The notes: generated from the letters alone by a model not told the origin. Shown: positions 1 to 9,151, numbered from the stretch's first letter. The stretch: DNA of 64,000 nt from an uncultured Candidatus Saccharibacteria bacterium (GCA_946222675.1 CAMIMA010000001.1:248001-312000); one strand, 5' to 3'. Made by a program: numbers and translations.

Positions 1-975
1 GAGATGGATGGCTTTGATAAGGAGCAGAATGTAATTGTACTAGCAGCAACCAACCGTGTTGATGTACTAGACCCTGCCCTTCTCCGCCCTGGTCGGTTTG
101 ACCGTCGGGTGAATATTACCTTGCCAGAACGGCGTGACCGCTTGGCTATTTTAAAGGTACATTTTAAGAATAAGCCAACCGAAGATGACGTTGACCTTGA
201 TGCCTTGGCGGCTAAAACTACTGGTTCATCTGGTGCTGACTTGGCCAATATCGCAAATGAGGCAGCAATTCGAGCGGCGCGTGAGAACCGGAAGAAGATT
301 AGCAACGCTGATGTTACCGAGGCATTTGAAAAGGTAGCGATTGGCCCAGAGCGCAAGAACCGCCCAATGTCGGAGAAAGACCGCATTATGACGGCCTATC
401 ATGAAGGTGGCCATGCTCTGGTGGCGCAAGTATTGCCGGATAGCGACAATGTCCATAAGGTAACTATCATTCCGCGCGGCGGTACGGGCGGCGTGACGTG
501 GACTTTGCCGGCCGAAGATCGACCTTATACTTCACTAGTAGAATATAAGGATAGCTTGGCGCGTGCTCTTGGCGGCCGTGTGGCAGAAAAGCTGATTTAT
601 GGCGCTAACCATATCACTACTGGTGCTGGTTCTGATCTGAGAGCCGCAACTGGCATGGCGCGTGAGATGATTATCGAGCAAGGTATGGGAACAAAGTTGC
701 GCGACCAAGTTTTCCATGAAGACGAAGGTGGTCTCATGATGGACCGCTTGGGCCGTGAGCGACCATATTCAGAGCGGACGGCGCAAGAGATTGACGATGA
801 AGTGCGTGAGTTGATTGACGAAGCGGCACATCGCGCTGAGCTAGTGTTGACGGAAAATCGTGAGTACCTTGAGAAGATTAAGGATGCTCTATTGGAACAT
901 GAGACTTTAGACGCCGACCAAGTGGCCGAGTTATTTAAGGGCGCAAAGTTACCAGACGCCGCTAAGTTGTATTAG
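1..975 (+). CDS. ftsH: ATP-dependent zinc metalloprotease FtsH, C-terminal part (5' end outside window)
   Basis: Membrane-anchored AAA+ protease that extracts and degrades membrane and short-lived cytosolic proteins. The reading frame is open from base 1, so the N-terminal membrane segments and Walker A lie upstream. Visible are the AAA second region of homology (TNRVDVLDPALLRPGRFDRR), the zinc-binding HEGGH encoded at 400-414, and the GAGSDLRAAT segment that carries the third zinc ligand in this family. The C-terminal helical protease domain runs to a TAG stop. murJ begins 10 nt downstream with its own GGGG-type site, so the two are probably co-transcribed. Family assignment is secure; only the missing 5' part is unknown. 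Confidence 0.97.
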   Translation, partial: EMDGFDKEQNVIVLAATNRVDVLDPALLRPGRFDRRVNITLPERRDRLAILKVHFKNKPTEDDVDLDALAAKTTGSSGADLANIANEAAIRAARENRKKISNADVTEAFEKVAIGPERKNRPMSEKDRIMTAYHEGGHALVAQVLPDSDNVHKVTIIPRGGTGGVTWTLPAEDRPYTSLVEYKDSLARALGGRVAEKLIYGANHITTGAGSDLRAATGMAREMIIEQGMGTKLRDQVFHEDEGGLMMDRLGRERPYSERTAQEIDDEVRELIDEAAHRAELVLTENREYLEKIKDALLEHETLDADQVAELFKGAKLPDAAKLY

Positions 976-985
976 GGGCTTAGTA

Positions 986-2674
986 GTGTTCAATCGATTG
1001 CGAGAGTTATTAAAGCGGCGAGCGACGGCGAGTTATGAGCGCCGGCGCAACCGTGCCCTCGTAGCGATTGCTAAATCGAATCAAAAAATGGGGGTGCGCT
1101 TGGCGGCGCTCCTCCTTTCGAGTTCAACGCTGATTTCGGCGTTGCTAGGTATTTATCGCGACCGCCTCTTAAACTCCATGTATCTTGATACCTATAAAGT
1201 GGGGATTGACGCCTACACGGTGGCTTTTAGTATTCCTGATTTTATGTATTTGATACTGGTGAGTGGCGCGCTGTCGGTGACCTTTATTCCGGTATTCAAC
1301 GCCCGCATGGCAAAGAACCAGCGCGAGAGTGCTTGGCAAATGAGCGCGTCGCTGATTAATTTTTTTGCTATTATGGCGCTGATTATTTCAGTGCTGATTA
1401 TGATTTTTGCGCCGTGGCTAGTGCGCTATGTAGTAGGGCCGGGGTTGTCGGAATCAGGACAGGTGCTGGCAACCAGTATGATGCGCGTGATTGCTATCAA
1501 CCCGTTTCTTTTCTCAATTGCGAGTGTGATTGGGTCGATGCAGCAGGCGGTGGGGCGATTTGTGTTTTACGCCGTGTCGCCGATTGTATATAACATTGGT
1601 ATTATTATTGGCGCGCTTTTCTTGACTGATGGCGTGACGATTTTTGGTCACCAGATATTTGGCGGTGGCATTATGGGCGTGGCAATCGGCGTGGTGATTG
1701 GTGCAGTGCTGCAACTGGTGATGGCGGTATTCGGTTTGGCAGGCCTAGGCTTTGATTACCAATTTAAGATTTTTTGGAAGAATCATGGCTTCCGTAAGGT
1801 GCTGTCGCTCCTGCCAACTCGTTCAGCCGACCAAGGTTTGGATTATGTGAGCGCGATGATTGATACGAACCTTGCGAGCCGCATGGTGGATGGTACGATT
1901 CGTGCCTATCAGCAGGCGGGTACACTGTATAACATGCCGATTAATTTGATTGGTGTGGCAATTTCAACTGCCGCCTTCCCGCAACTGAGTGATGATGCCG
2001 GTGCGGGTGACACCGACCGTTTCGCAAAGCAGTTGCGTTCGACATTGCGCACGATTGTGTGGCTAGCGCTGCCGACAGCGATTGGTATGTTTTTTGTGCG
2101 TGGCTACATTGTGTCAATTATTGACCGCGGTGGTAACAGTTTAATTGCAACTTTGCTGGGTATTCTGTGTATTGCAACTTTCTTGCGCTCGGTGTTTCAT
2201 TTGGCGAGTCGCAGTTTTTATGCTTTTCAAGATACCAAGACACCGTTTCGAGTCTCTTTAGTGACGCTTTCAATTTCAGTGGCGTTGGAATTATGGTTTG
2301 TGTTCGGTCTACATAGTGGCATTATGGGTGTTGCATGGGCGCAAGTGATTTGGGCGCTGTTAGAATTAGTAGCGCTGTTTGTGTTGATTTTACGCAAGGT
2401 GCCGAACCTCTTTACGCACAAATTCTGGTTGGCGATTTTTAAGATGGTGGCCGCTACGGTGGTGATGGGTGTAGTAACTTACCTGATGGTACGAATCTTT
2501 AACTTGCGCTTTGAAAATCAGAACATGCTGATGGTAATTTTCCCACTGCTGCTAATTATGGTGGTGTCGGGCGTGGTCTATGGCGCCGCGTCGTATCTAC
2601 TGCGCATTGAAGAAATTGTGCCGGTGATTCGTTATGTTCGACGTATCCTATTAAGAAAGATGTTGGTAAAATAA
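986..2674 (+). CDS. murJ: Lipid II flippase MurJ (MviN family)
   Basis: Integral membrane protein of the MOP/MATE-like superfamily that flips lipid II across the membrane for peptidoglycan synthesis. It has 562 residues, a basic cytosolic N-terminus of about 30 residues, and some 13-14 hydrophobic segments. Typical MviN stretches are SSSTLISALLGIYRDRLL near the start and YNMPINLIGVAISTAAFPQLS in the middle. The start is GTG at 986, preceded by AGGGGC; no better start fits. The TAA stop shares one base with the lepA ATG (TAATG), implying translational coupling. Its presence means the organism builds a real peptidoglycan wall, in line with the L,D-transpeptidase and Rpf-like genes nearby. Confidence 0.93.
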   Translation: MFNRLRELLKRRATASYERRRNRALVAIAKSNQKMGVRLAALLLSSSTLISALLGIYRDRLLNSMYLDTYKVGIDAYTVAFSIPDFMYLILVSGALSVTFIPVFNARMAKNQRESAWQMSASLINFFAIMALIISVLIMIFAPWLVRYVVGPGLSESGQVLATSMMRVIAINPFLFSIASVIGSMQQAVGRFVFYAVSPIVYNIGIIIGALFLTDGVTIFGHQIFGGGIMGVAIGVVIGAVLQLVMAVFGLAGLGFDYQFKIFWKNHGFRKVLSLLPTRSADQGLDYVSAMIDTNLASRMVDGTIRAYQQAGTLYNMPINLIGVAISTAAFPQLSDDAGAGDTDRFAKQLRSTLRTIVWLALPTAIGMFFVRGYIVSIIDRGGNSLIATLLGILCIATFLRSVFHLASRSFYAFQDTKTPFRVSLVTLSISVALELWFVFGLHSGIMGVAWAQVIWALLELVALFVLILRKVPNLFTHKFWLAIFKMVAATVVMGVVTYLMVRIFNLRFENQNMLMVIFPLLLIMVVSGVVYGAASYLLRIEEIVPVIRYVRRILLRKMLVK

Positions 2675-4482
2675 TGGATTCGATTCGGAATTTTTGTATT
2701 ATTGCCCATATCGACCACGGTAAGTCGACGTTGGCCGACCGGATGATGGAGCTCAGTGGTACAGTGAGTAAGCGTGACATGAAGTCGCAGTTGCTTGACT
2801 CAATGGATTTGGAGCGTGAGAAGGGTATTACAATTAAGTTATCACCGGTGCGCATGCATTACAAAGGCTACGATCTTAATTTGATTGACACACCGGGGCA
2901 CGTGGACTTTTCATACGAGGTGTCGCGTTCGCTCGCGGCGGTGGAAGGCGCGGTGTTAGTGGTGGATGCCACGCAGGGTGTGCAGGCGCAGACACTGACC
3001 AATGTTTATTTGGCGATGGATGCGGGGTTGACGATTATTCCAGTGTTAAATAAAATCGACTTGCCTGCCTCGGATGTGCCAAAGGTGTCGGCAGAAATTG
3101 TTAATTTGCTCGGCTGCGATGAGTCGGATATTATCAAGGTGAGTGCCAAGACGGGCGAGAATGTAGCGGCGGTGATGGATGCCATTATTGCGCAGGTGCC
3201 GGCGCCAACTAGCCAGCCCGACCAGCCGTTGCGTGCCCTGATTTTTGATAGTTATTATGATGATTACCGTGGTGTGGTGCTTTACGTGCGCGTTGTGGAT
3301 GGTAAGTTGCCGAAGTCGGCAGCAATTCATATGATGGCGACTGGAGCGAATGCTTTGGCGCTAGAAGTTGGACACTTAGCGCCGGATATGAAGCCGGATG
3401 ATGCCCTGAATACTAGTGAAATTGGTTATATTGTAACCAACTTAAAGACTACGCGCGAGGCGCGGGTTGGCGACACGGTGATACTGAAGTCTGAGGTAGT
3501 GGAAGAGCGGGGCGAGGTGAGTTGCCCGAATGTGACTCCGTTACCTGGCTATAAGGAAGTGAAGCCGTTTGTGTATGCCGGATTTTTCCCAACTTCAAAT
3601 GAATATTATCAGGAGTTGAAGGATGATGTGGAAAAACTAGCGTTGAGCGACTCGGTACTTCGCTACACACCGGAGAACTCGCCAGTGTTGGGGTTTGGTT
3701 TGCGACTAGGCTTCCTTGGCTTACTTCACATGGATATTGTGCGCGAACGGTTGGAGCGCGAATATAATCTTGATTTGATTGTGACGAATCCGTCGACAAA
3801 TTATCATGTATTACTCAATAACGGGGAAGAATTGGATATTGAGTCGGCTAGCGATTTGCCTGACCGGTCATTAGTGGCTGAGATTGCCGAGCCGTGGATT
3901 GGTGGTGAATTAGTGGCACCAAAGGAATACGTAGGCACAATTATTCAGCTGGTGGTGCAGAAGCGCGGTTTACAAAAGAACGTGAGTTATATTGGCGACC
4001 GAGCGGTGATTGACTTTGAGGCGCCGATGGCAAACTTACTGACAGACTTTTATGACCAATTGAAGTCAGCAACGGCGGGCTATGGCACGTTTAACTATGA
4101 TTTAATTGGCTACCGCACGGAAGATTTGGTGCGAGTGGACTTTTATGTGGCAGGTGAGATGATATCGGCGCTTAGCTTGATGTGTCATCGTAGTGAGTCG
4201 GCGCGCTTAGGGCGGGAAGTTTGTAAGAAGCTGAAGGAAGTTATCCCGCGACAGCAGTTTGCGGTGAGCTTACAAGCAGCAATTGGTGGTAAGTTTATTG
4301 CCCGTGAAGATTTGTCGTCGTATCGTAAAGACGTGACTGGTCCGTTGTATGGTGGTGATGTGTCACGCAAAAAGAAATTACTAGCTAAGCAGGCTAGAGG
4401 CAAGAAGCGTATGAAGCGCTTCGGCAAGGTGGATATTCCTGCCGATGCGTTTATGGTGATGTTGAAACGCGACGACGATTAG
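2674..4482 (+). CDS. lepA: Elongation factor 4 (back-translocating GTPase LepA)
   Basis: Ribosome-associated GTPase related to EF-G; in the family it acts on stalled or mis-translocated ribosomes. It has 602 residues, full length. G motifs are clear: IAHIDHGKSTL (G1), DTPGHVDF (G3), NKIDLP (G4). The LepA-specific C-terminal domain is present, with NYDLIGYRTEDLVRVDF and a basic tail containing KQARGKKRMKRFGKVDIP. The ATG overlaps the murJ stop by one base. Convergent with the adenylate kinase-like gene, 15 nt away; no obvious terminator separates them. Confidence 0.97.
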   Translation: MDSIRNFCIIAHIDHGKSTLADRMMELSGTVSKRDMKSQLLDSMDLEREKGITIKLSPVRMHYKGYDLNLIDTPGHVDFSYEVSRSLAAVEGAVLVVDATQGVQAQTLTNVYLAMDAGLTIIPVLNKIDLPASDVPKVSAEIVNLLGCDESDIIKVSAKTGENVAAVMDAIIAQVPAPTSQPDQPLRALIFDSYYDDYRGVVLYVRVVDGKLPKSAAIHMMATGANALALEVGHLAPDMKPDDALNTSEIGYIVTNLKTTREARVGDTVILKSEVVEERGEVSCPNVTPLPGYKEVKPFVYAGFFPTSNEYYQELKDDVEKLALSDSVLRYTPENSPVLGFGLRLGFLGLLHMDIVRERLEREYNLDLIVTNPSTNYHVLLNNGEELDIESASDLPDRSLVAEIAEPWIGGELVAPKEYVGTIIQLVVQKRGLQKNVSYIGDRAVIDFEAPMANLLTDFYDQLKSATAGYGTFNYDLIGYRTEDLVRVDFYVAGEMISALSLMCHRSESARLGREVCKKLKEVIPRQQFAVSLQAAIGGKFIAREDLSSYRKDVTGPLYGGDVSRKKKLLAKQARGKKRMKRFGKVDIPADAFMVMLKRDDD

Positions 4483-4497
4483 GCTTTGTGCACTAGA

Positions 4498-5127
4498 CTA
4501 GTGGCTAGCGGCAAAAGCGGCGAGTTGTGTAATGGTGTCTTCAAGTACTTCTGGCTCGGGACGATTGCTATTGATGTGGATGCTGAGCCCGAGACGGTCA
4601 AATTTATCGAGAACAGGCTGCGTTTTAGTACTAAATTCATCAAGTCGGCGCTCTAAAGTGGCGATATTTTGGTCGTCGGCGCGGCCACCATTACGTGGGT
4701 GTGCTTGCGCGTAGGCCCAGCGTTCGCGAATGATTGCTTCCGGCAAGTCAAGGATGATGACGGCCTTGAGTGGGTGGTGTGATTCTTCGAGCGCTGCCAT
4801 AACTGGAACCTCTTCGCCGTACCAGCGGCCAACGGAACTTAAAATTAGTGGCTTGCCATCAAAATCGGTAGATTTGAGATAAGGAATGATTAATTCTTGG
4901 AATTCTTTAGTGGGAGTTAAAATACCCTGCGCGTTAGTCTTGGCTGCCTCTTGAATCTTAGGACTGTTGTTGTGTGCAGCCGCTGCGCGCACTAGGTCGC
5001 CACTACTGATAAATTGGGCATTGAATAGGTTGGTGAGCTTAAGTCCGAGTGTATCTTTGCCTGCTAATGGTGCGCCGAAGATGTTGATGGCGCCCGTGCC
5101 AAGCCAACGAGTAATTTGGTCGTTCAT
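4498..5127 (-). CDS. Adenylate kinase-like nucleoside monophosphate kinase
   Basis: About 209 residues. The P-loop reads GAPLAGKDT, a variant of the adenylate kinase GPPGAGKGT, followed by the FISSGDLVR segment that usually binds the NMP base (TGDLLR in Adk). GGRADD near residue 165 resembles the short LID. The predicted reaction is ATP + NMP to ADP + NDP. It is more divergent than a textbook Adk, so the substrate is uncertain. The frame is open to 5172, but that would run into the tRNA-Lys terminator. The ATG at 5127 is chosen because TATAAT (5134-5139) lies exactly 6 nt before it, the leaderless arrangement seen across this window. Confidence 0.75.
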   Translation of the reverse strand: MNDQITRWLGTGAINIFGAPLAGKDTLGLKLTNLFNAQFISSGDLVRAAAAHNNSPKIQEAAKTNAQGILTPTKEFQELIIPYLKSTDFDGKPLILSSVGRWYGEEVPVMAALEESHHPLKAVIILDLPEAIIRERWAYAQAHPRNGGRADDQNIATLERRLDEFSTKTQPVLDKFDRLGLSIHINSNRPEPEVLEDTITQLAAFAASH

Positions 5128-5133
5128 AAAATT

Positions 5134-5139
5134 ATTATA
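5134..5139 (-). promoter_or_regulatory. -10 box for the adenylate kinase-like gene (leaderless)
   Basis: TATAAT on the minus strand, 6 nt before the ATG at 5127, with no Shine-Dalgarno between them. The transcript should begin at or next to the start codon. Confidence 0.6.
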
Positions 5140-5165
5140 CCCTAGTTTACTTAGGTAACAAAAAA

Positions 5166-5187
5166 CACCCATAACGGGTGAAAAAGT
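5166..5187 (-). terminator. Terminator of tRNA-Lys(TTT)
   Basis: CACCC/GGGTG hairpin with an ATAAC loop directly after the tRNA 3' end. On the minus strand it is followed by a run of six T. Confidence 0.6.
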
Positions 5188-5188
5188 T

Positions 5189-5264
5189 TGGTGGGTCGAG
5201 CGGGTCTCGAACCCGCGACACCAGGCTTAAAAGGCCCGTGCTCTACCAACTGAGCTATCGACCC
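5189..5264 (-). tRNA. tRNA-Lys (anticodon TTT), CCA encoded
   Basis: 76-nt cloverleaf on the minus strand. The acceptor GGGTCGA pairs with TCGACCC, the D stem is GCTC/GAGC, the anticodon stem is CGGGC/GCCTG around loop CTTTTAA, and the T arm has GTTCGA. The 3' CCA is encoded. It has its own promoter upstream and a hairpin terminator downstream. Confidence 0.95.
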
Positions 5265-5273
5265 AACAACTTA

Positions 5274-5302
5274 ATTTTAGCGCAAGACTTTGGTGCTGTC
5301 AA
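5274..5302 (-). promoter_or_regulatory. Sigma70-type promoter of tRNA-Lys(TTT)
   Basis: TTGACA (5302-5297) and TAAAAT (5279-5274) are separated by exactly 17 bp on the minus strand, ending 9 nt before the tRNA. It lies back to back with the comEC -10 box at 5308-5313. Confidence 0.8.
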
Positions 5303-5307
5303 GGTGG

Positions 5308-5313
5308 TAAAAT
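5308..5313 (+). promoter_or_regulatory. -10 box for comEC (leaderless)
   Basis: TAAAAT preceded by GGTGG and followed by a 6-nt gap to the comEC ATG at 5320. A leaderless or nearly leaderless transcript is predicted. Confidence 0.6.
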
Positions 5314-5319
5314 AGGGGT

Positions 5320-6786
5320 ATGAATTGGGCGGGCGAGCGAGTACATGTGGTGTGGCAAGTACTAGCGCTGGCCTGTGGCATACTGCTGGGTGCGTGGTTT
5401 GGCATTATGGTAAACTGGCGCTGGACGGCAGCGAGTTTTAATAACACTGGTGCGAGCTTGGTTGTAATAGGCGTGGCGCTATTTGCACTGGTCGGTTGGC
5501 GGAGCTACCGCTATTTGGTGCCGGTGGCGCTGTTTAGTGGTATGCTGATTGGCGGCGGGCGTGGCTTAATCAGTCAAGGACAACTAACAGTGTGGCGGAC
5601 TGTCGTGAAGCGCGTGGCGGTAGTGCAGGGCGTGGTGGCGACCGACCCCGACCAGCAAAGCGAGCAGACTAGCTTGACGTTAACTGAGGTACGACTGCGT
5701 GGTCGGCGGGTGGCGGGGCGTGTTTATGTGGGGCTGCCGGTAAATACAAGAGTGCGGCGTGGTGATTTAATCGAAGTGAAGGGGCACGTGTTTCAGGGCT
5801 TTGGTGCCTATGCAGCGTCAGTTAAGGGTAACTTAAGTTGGCGGCAGGAGCCAAAATGGAATCTAGTGAAGCTACGCGACCAGTTTAGCGACCGGTTGAA
5901 ACAGCTATTTTCATCTGACGAAGCGGCGTTGGCGGCTGGTATTTTGTTGGGTGAGCAGGCGGATCTGGGTGGTGAGCTAAAAAGTGCCTTTGTAATTGCG
6001 GCGTTAACACACATATTGGTGGCGAGTGGTTATAATTTGACGATTATTGTGCGTTTTGCGCGGCGACTATTTGCGGAGCGTCGATTACTGTCGCTACTGC
6101 TAGCCGGCGGACTGATTATTTTATTCGATTTATTAGCAGGGCTTAATGCTTCGCTTTGGCGCGCTAGTTTGGTGGCAGGGTTGAGCTTGCTGGCGTGGTA
6201 CGTGGGGCGGCACTTCCATCCGGCAGTGATTTTGGCGCTAGTTGCGGCAATGACGGTGTTGGTTGACCCGTGGCAACTACAAGACATCGGCTGGCAATTG
6301 TCATTCTTGTCGTTTGGCGGCGTCTTACTTTTGGCCCCGCTAGTTAATGCAGTATTTAAGGAGGTGGTGGGGCGCTATCGTAAGTGGACACAGTCGCTTA
6401 GCCAAGTGGTAGTGGAGACGCTTTGCGCTCAAGCTGTGACATTGCCAGTGATTTTATACCTTACTAATATTTTGCCATTAATGGGGCTGGTCTCGAATAT
6501 CTTAGTGGTGCCGCTGATTCCACTAGCGATGTTACTTGCGTTTGCGGCAGGTGTGGCAGGCTGTATTTTACCACTAGCTATTGCACGGTGGCTGGCTTGG
6601 CCGGCGCATTGTCTTTTGAGCTGGGTTATTGGCGTGACTGATTGGTGCGCTAGCTTGGGTGGACAGATACATTTTAAAATGGATCTACTTTTGAGTGTAG
6701 CTTTTTATGTCGGGCTAGTGGCGCTTGGCGCATATCTTAAATATCTTACTAAACACAATTATTTTACCGATAATGTAGTGCAATAA
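5320..6786 (+). CDS. comEC: ComEC/Rec2-family DNA uptake channel, without metallo-beta-lactamase domain
   Basis: Polytopic membrane protein of the natural-transformation channel that passes single-stranded DNA into the cytoplasm. It has 488 residues: two or three N-terminal membrane segments, a soluble stretch matching the DUF4131/OB-like part (residues about 95-185), then the Competence core with LAAGILLGEQADL, THILVASGYNLTI and DIGWQLSFLSFGGVLLL. It ends after the last membrane segments, so the C-terminal metallo-beta-lactamase nuclease domain of long ComEC proteins is missing. An exported thermonuclease at 12191 could supply nuclease activity. No pilus or ComEA gene is in the window. Confidence 0.9.
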   Translation: MNWAGERVHVVWQVLALACGILLGAWFGIMVNWRWTAASFNNTGASLVVIGVALFALVGWRSYRYLVPVALFSGMLIGGGRGLISQGQLTVWRTVVKRVAVVQGVVATDPDQQSEQTSLTLTEVRLRGRRVAGRVYVGLPVNTRVRRGDLIEVKGHVFQGFGAYAASVKGNLSWRQEPKWNLVKLRDQFSDRLKQLFSSDEAALAAGILLGEQADLGGELKSAFVIAALTHILVASGYNLTIIVRFARRLFAERRLLSLLLAGGLIILFDLLAGLNASLWRASLVAGLSLLAWYVGRHFHPAVILALVAAMTVLVDPWQLQDIGWQLSFLSFGGVLLLAPLVNAVFKEVVGRYRKWTQSLSQVVVETLCAQAVTLPVILYLTNILPLMGLVSNILVVPLIPLAMLLAFAAGVAGCILPLAIARWLAWPAHCLLSWVIGVTDWCASLGGQIHFKMDLLLSVAFYVGLVALGAYLKYLTKHNYFTDNVVQ

Positions 6787-8244
6787 TTAGTGGATGTAGA
6801 CAAGTGAGCCAACACTGAGCCAATCGAAGACTTTATGCGCCTCTTCTTTTAGCATGTTAATACAACCGTGCGAGATGCGAGCGCGAGTGTTGCCGGCGCG
6901 AAGCCACCAAGCCTCGTGGAAGGCGTGGCCTTGATTGGTGAAGTAGGTGACATAATTAATGTTACAAAGTGGGTCTTTGGAAGGCGGGTTAGGCATGCAC
7001 TTTGGACCGCGTACTTTATTGGTGACGTGAAAAATGCCGGTTGGAGTTGGACTATCTGGCTTGCCATGTGAAGTACTATTGGTACTCCAAGTGACATTGG
7101 CGCCATCATAGAGGCGAACCGTGTAGTCACCCATAGTGGCTTCAGCCCAGTGCCCGCCAGGTGCAACAATACCATCGGTTTGGAAATCAGAATCTTGTGT
7201 AACAACGTCAAAGTTACGGTCTTTGATATGACCTTTGGCGGCAGCTTGAACGCCGTGAATGACGGTATCGAGGTTGGTTGGTAGCTGGCCTCGCTTGCCA
7301 GAGCTAACGATTTTATAGACTTCGCCGCTCTCACTTGTAATAGCCTTGGCATTGATTGGTCTACCTGGTAAGCGGCCTACAATATCATTCACCCAGTCGG
7401 CGATTTTTTTATCATCAAAGTTGATGTCGTAGGTGTGTAGTGTCTTGTTTGGCGTTAGATTAATCCAATTACTGTAGTCGCGCGGGCTACTGGAGCGCAG
7501 AACGCGGCCGTCATTAGTGACATTGAGGCGATTGGCAATTAAGTTATTTAGTTTATCAACCACCGGCTTAACGTATGAATCAAGAATCTGCGGCTTATCG
7601 TGACTCAGCGTGAGCTGATAAGACGCAATTTTTGGTTGCTCGGCGAGTGTCAAAATGGCAGTGTAGAGCGGTTTAAGCTGAACAGAATGCCCGACGCCGC
7701 CCGGAATCATGTCATAACGACCGGACTTTTGGTTAAATTTAACTGTGGTATCGACCGGATTGGTGCTTAATTCGGAAAAGTTTTTGTTCACAAAGGCTTT
7801 AACCGCATCTTGGTCAATTTTACTATCGAGCCCGAAGTTTTGTGGACTGACTAAGCTACCAAATAAATTGTGTTTGCCTGTATCGACGGCGCGTGATGCA
7901 ATGCTGTCGATATCGACTTTAACGCCAAAGTCGGTGTGACTGGCGGTAGCAGACTTGCCGTTGTAATTAATGCTTAAGCGAAAGTTTTGAATCAGACCGT
8001 CAATGGTTCGAATAATTTGGTCGCGTGTCTGACCGCCAACGTTTTTGCCAGCTATGGTCGTACCAGGCGCCGCTTTATCACTGTAGTAACCAATAAAAAA
8101 AGCAACCGATAGCCCAAAAACGGACATGATTGCTAAACTAATCGAAAGACCCACCAAGTGATTCTTGGCATAAGTGTTGGTCTTGGCTTTAAACTGGCGC
8201 AGATTCGTCAGATGCTTGTTGACTTTTTCCACCCTAGGTCTCAC
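6787..8244 (-). CDS. L,D-transpeptidase (YkuD) with peptidoglycan-binding-like domain
   Basis: 485 residues, anchored by a single N-terminal membrane segment (about residues 30-52), with the rest outside. The middle matches the PG_binding_4-type domain often found before YkuD. The C-terminal 120 residues are the YkuD catalytic domain with HEAWW and the active-site motif ISHGCINM (catalytic Cys). It forms 3-3 crosslinks between peptidoglycan stems or attaches proteins to the wall. The start is GTG at 8244; no ATG fits the membrane anchor. Its stop abuts the comEC stop (convergent, 0 nt apart), with no visible terminator. Confidence 0.92.
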   Translation of the reverse strand: MRPRVEKVNKHLTNLRQFKAKTNTYAKNHLVGLSISLAIMSVFGLSVAFFIGYYSDKAAPGTTIAGKNVGGQTRDQIIRTIDGLIQNFRLSINYNGKSATASHTDFGVKVDIDSIASRAVDTGKHNLFGSLVSPQNFGLDSKIDQDAVKAFVNKNFSELSTNPVDTTVKFNQKSGRYDMIPGGVGHSVQLKPLYTAILTLAEQPKIASYQLTLSHDKPQILDSYVKPVVDKLNNLIANRLNVTNDGRVLRSSSPRDYSNWINLTPNKTLHTYDINFDDKKIADWVNDIVGRLPGRPINAKAITSESGEVYKIVSSGKRGQLPTNLDTVIHGVQAAAKGHIKDRNFDVVTQDSDFQTDGIVAPGGHWAEATMGDYTVRLYDGANVTWSTNSTSHGKPDSPTPTGIFHVTNKVRGPKCMPNPPSKDPLCNINYVTYFTNQGHAFHEAWWLRAGNTRARISHGCINMLKEEAHKVFDWLSVGSLVYIH

Positions 8245-8273
8245 TGATATATATATTAATAAATAATTTCTTG

Positions 8274-8351
8274 TGGTCGGGGTGATCCGACTCGAACGGA
8301 CGACCTCACGCTCCCAAAGCGCGCGCTCTAGCCAAACTGAGCTACACCCCG
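8274..8351 (-). tRNA. tRNA-Pro (anticodon TGG), CCA encoded
   Basis: 78-nt cloverleaf on the minus strand. Acceptor CGGGGTG/CACCCCG, anticodon stem CGCGC/GCGTG around TTTGGGA, T arm GTTCGAGTC, CCA encoded. Confidence 0.95.
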
Positions 8352-8393
8352 TTATAGACTGTTAGTTCACTGGTTTAATGAACCAACAATCCT

Positions 8394-8399
8394 ATTATA
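8394..8399 (-). promoter_or_regulatory. Extended -10 upstream of tRNA-Pro
   Basis: GTGATATAAT on the minus strand, touching the yebC stop. It would give a roughly 35-nt 5' leader that RNase P removes. No other -10 lies closer to the tRNA. Confidence 0.5.
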
Positions 8400-9119
8400 T
8401 CACACTTCTGCGACAATGTCAGCATTTGTGTGAATTTCTGTCACATCGTCCATATCGTCGAGGGCATCAAGCAGTTTGATGACCTTGCGGGCGGTTTCAG
8501 GGTCGCTGACAGCGACAGGTTCTTTGGCAACATACTTGAGGCCAGCGTCAGTTACTTCGAGGCCAGCATCAATTACGGCTTGACGCACCTTATGCAAATC
8601 CTTCATGTCGGTATAGGCGACAATTTCGCCGTCAACTTCTTGGGCATCTTCGGCGCCAGCATCTAGCACTGTCATCAAATTGTCATCGCCAGTTGCGTTG
8701 ATTTCAATCACACCCTTGTGGTCGAACTGGAAAAGTACCGAACCCGGCGCAGCAATTGAACCACCGTTTTTATTAAGGGTGGTTTTAACATCTGGGAAGG
8801 TGCGGTTGCGGTTATCGGTGGCGGCTTCAATAATAATACCGGTGCCACCAGGACCGTAGGCCTCATAAACAACTTCCTCTAGTGCAGCAGCGTTTTTGTC
8901 GGCACCGCGCGCAATAGCACGCTGGATGGTTGACGCAGGCATGGAGGCGTGCTTGGCTTTATCGATGGCCATAGCGAGGCTTGGATTCATGCTTGGGTCA
9001 GAACCACCACGAGCGGCAATGGCAATCATGTTGCTTAGCTTGGTGAAGGCGGCGCCACGCTTTGCGTCTTCGGCGGCCTTCTGGCGTTTTGTGGTTTCCC
9101 ACTTACTATGTCCTGACAT
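8400..9119 (-). CDS. yebC: YebC/PmpR (TACO1) family protein
   Basis: 239 residues, the usual length. It begins with the family signature MSGHSKWETTKRQK and contains GARGGSDPSMNP-like and YGPGGTGIIIEAATDN segments. The family has been described both as DNA-binding regulators and as translation factors that relieve stalling at proline runs; the sequence does not decide between these. The start is supported by AAGGAG a few bases upstream. The promoter TATAAT (9152-9157) leaves a leader of about 30 nt. Divergent from the membrane protein gene at 9194. Confidence 0.96.
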   Translation of the reverse strand: MSGHSKWETTKRQKAAEDAKRGAAFTKLSNMIAIAARGGSDPSMNPSLAMAIDKAKHASMPASTIQRAIARGADKNAAALEEVVYEAYGPGGTGIIIEAATDNRNRTFPDVKTTLNKNGGSIAAPGSVLFQFDHKGVIEINATGDDNLMTVLDAGAEDAQEVDGEIVAYTDMKDLHKVRQAVIDAGLEVTDAGLKYVAKEPVAVSDPETARKVIKLLDALDDMDDVTEIHTNADIVAEV

Positions 9120-9151
9120 TAATTATTCTCCTTTTGCTCGTAATTGTTTCT

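Noticed and set aside
4489..4501. CACTAGACTAGTG palindrome between lepA and the adenylate kinase-like gene as a terminator
   Set aside because: The loop would be too small for a full stem and there is no T run; not a convincing terminator.
5128..5172. Earlier in-frame start for the adenylate kinase-like gene at 5172
   Set aside because: It would lie in the tRNA-Lys terminator and read through the -10 box; the ATG at 5127 fits the family start.
6849..7352. 167-codon frame inside the L,D-transpeptidase gene
   Set aside because: Same strand, other frame; the L,D-transpeptidase frame has all the motifs.
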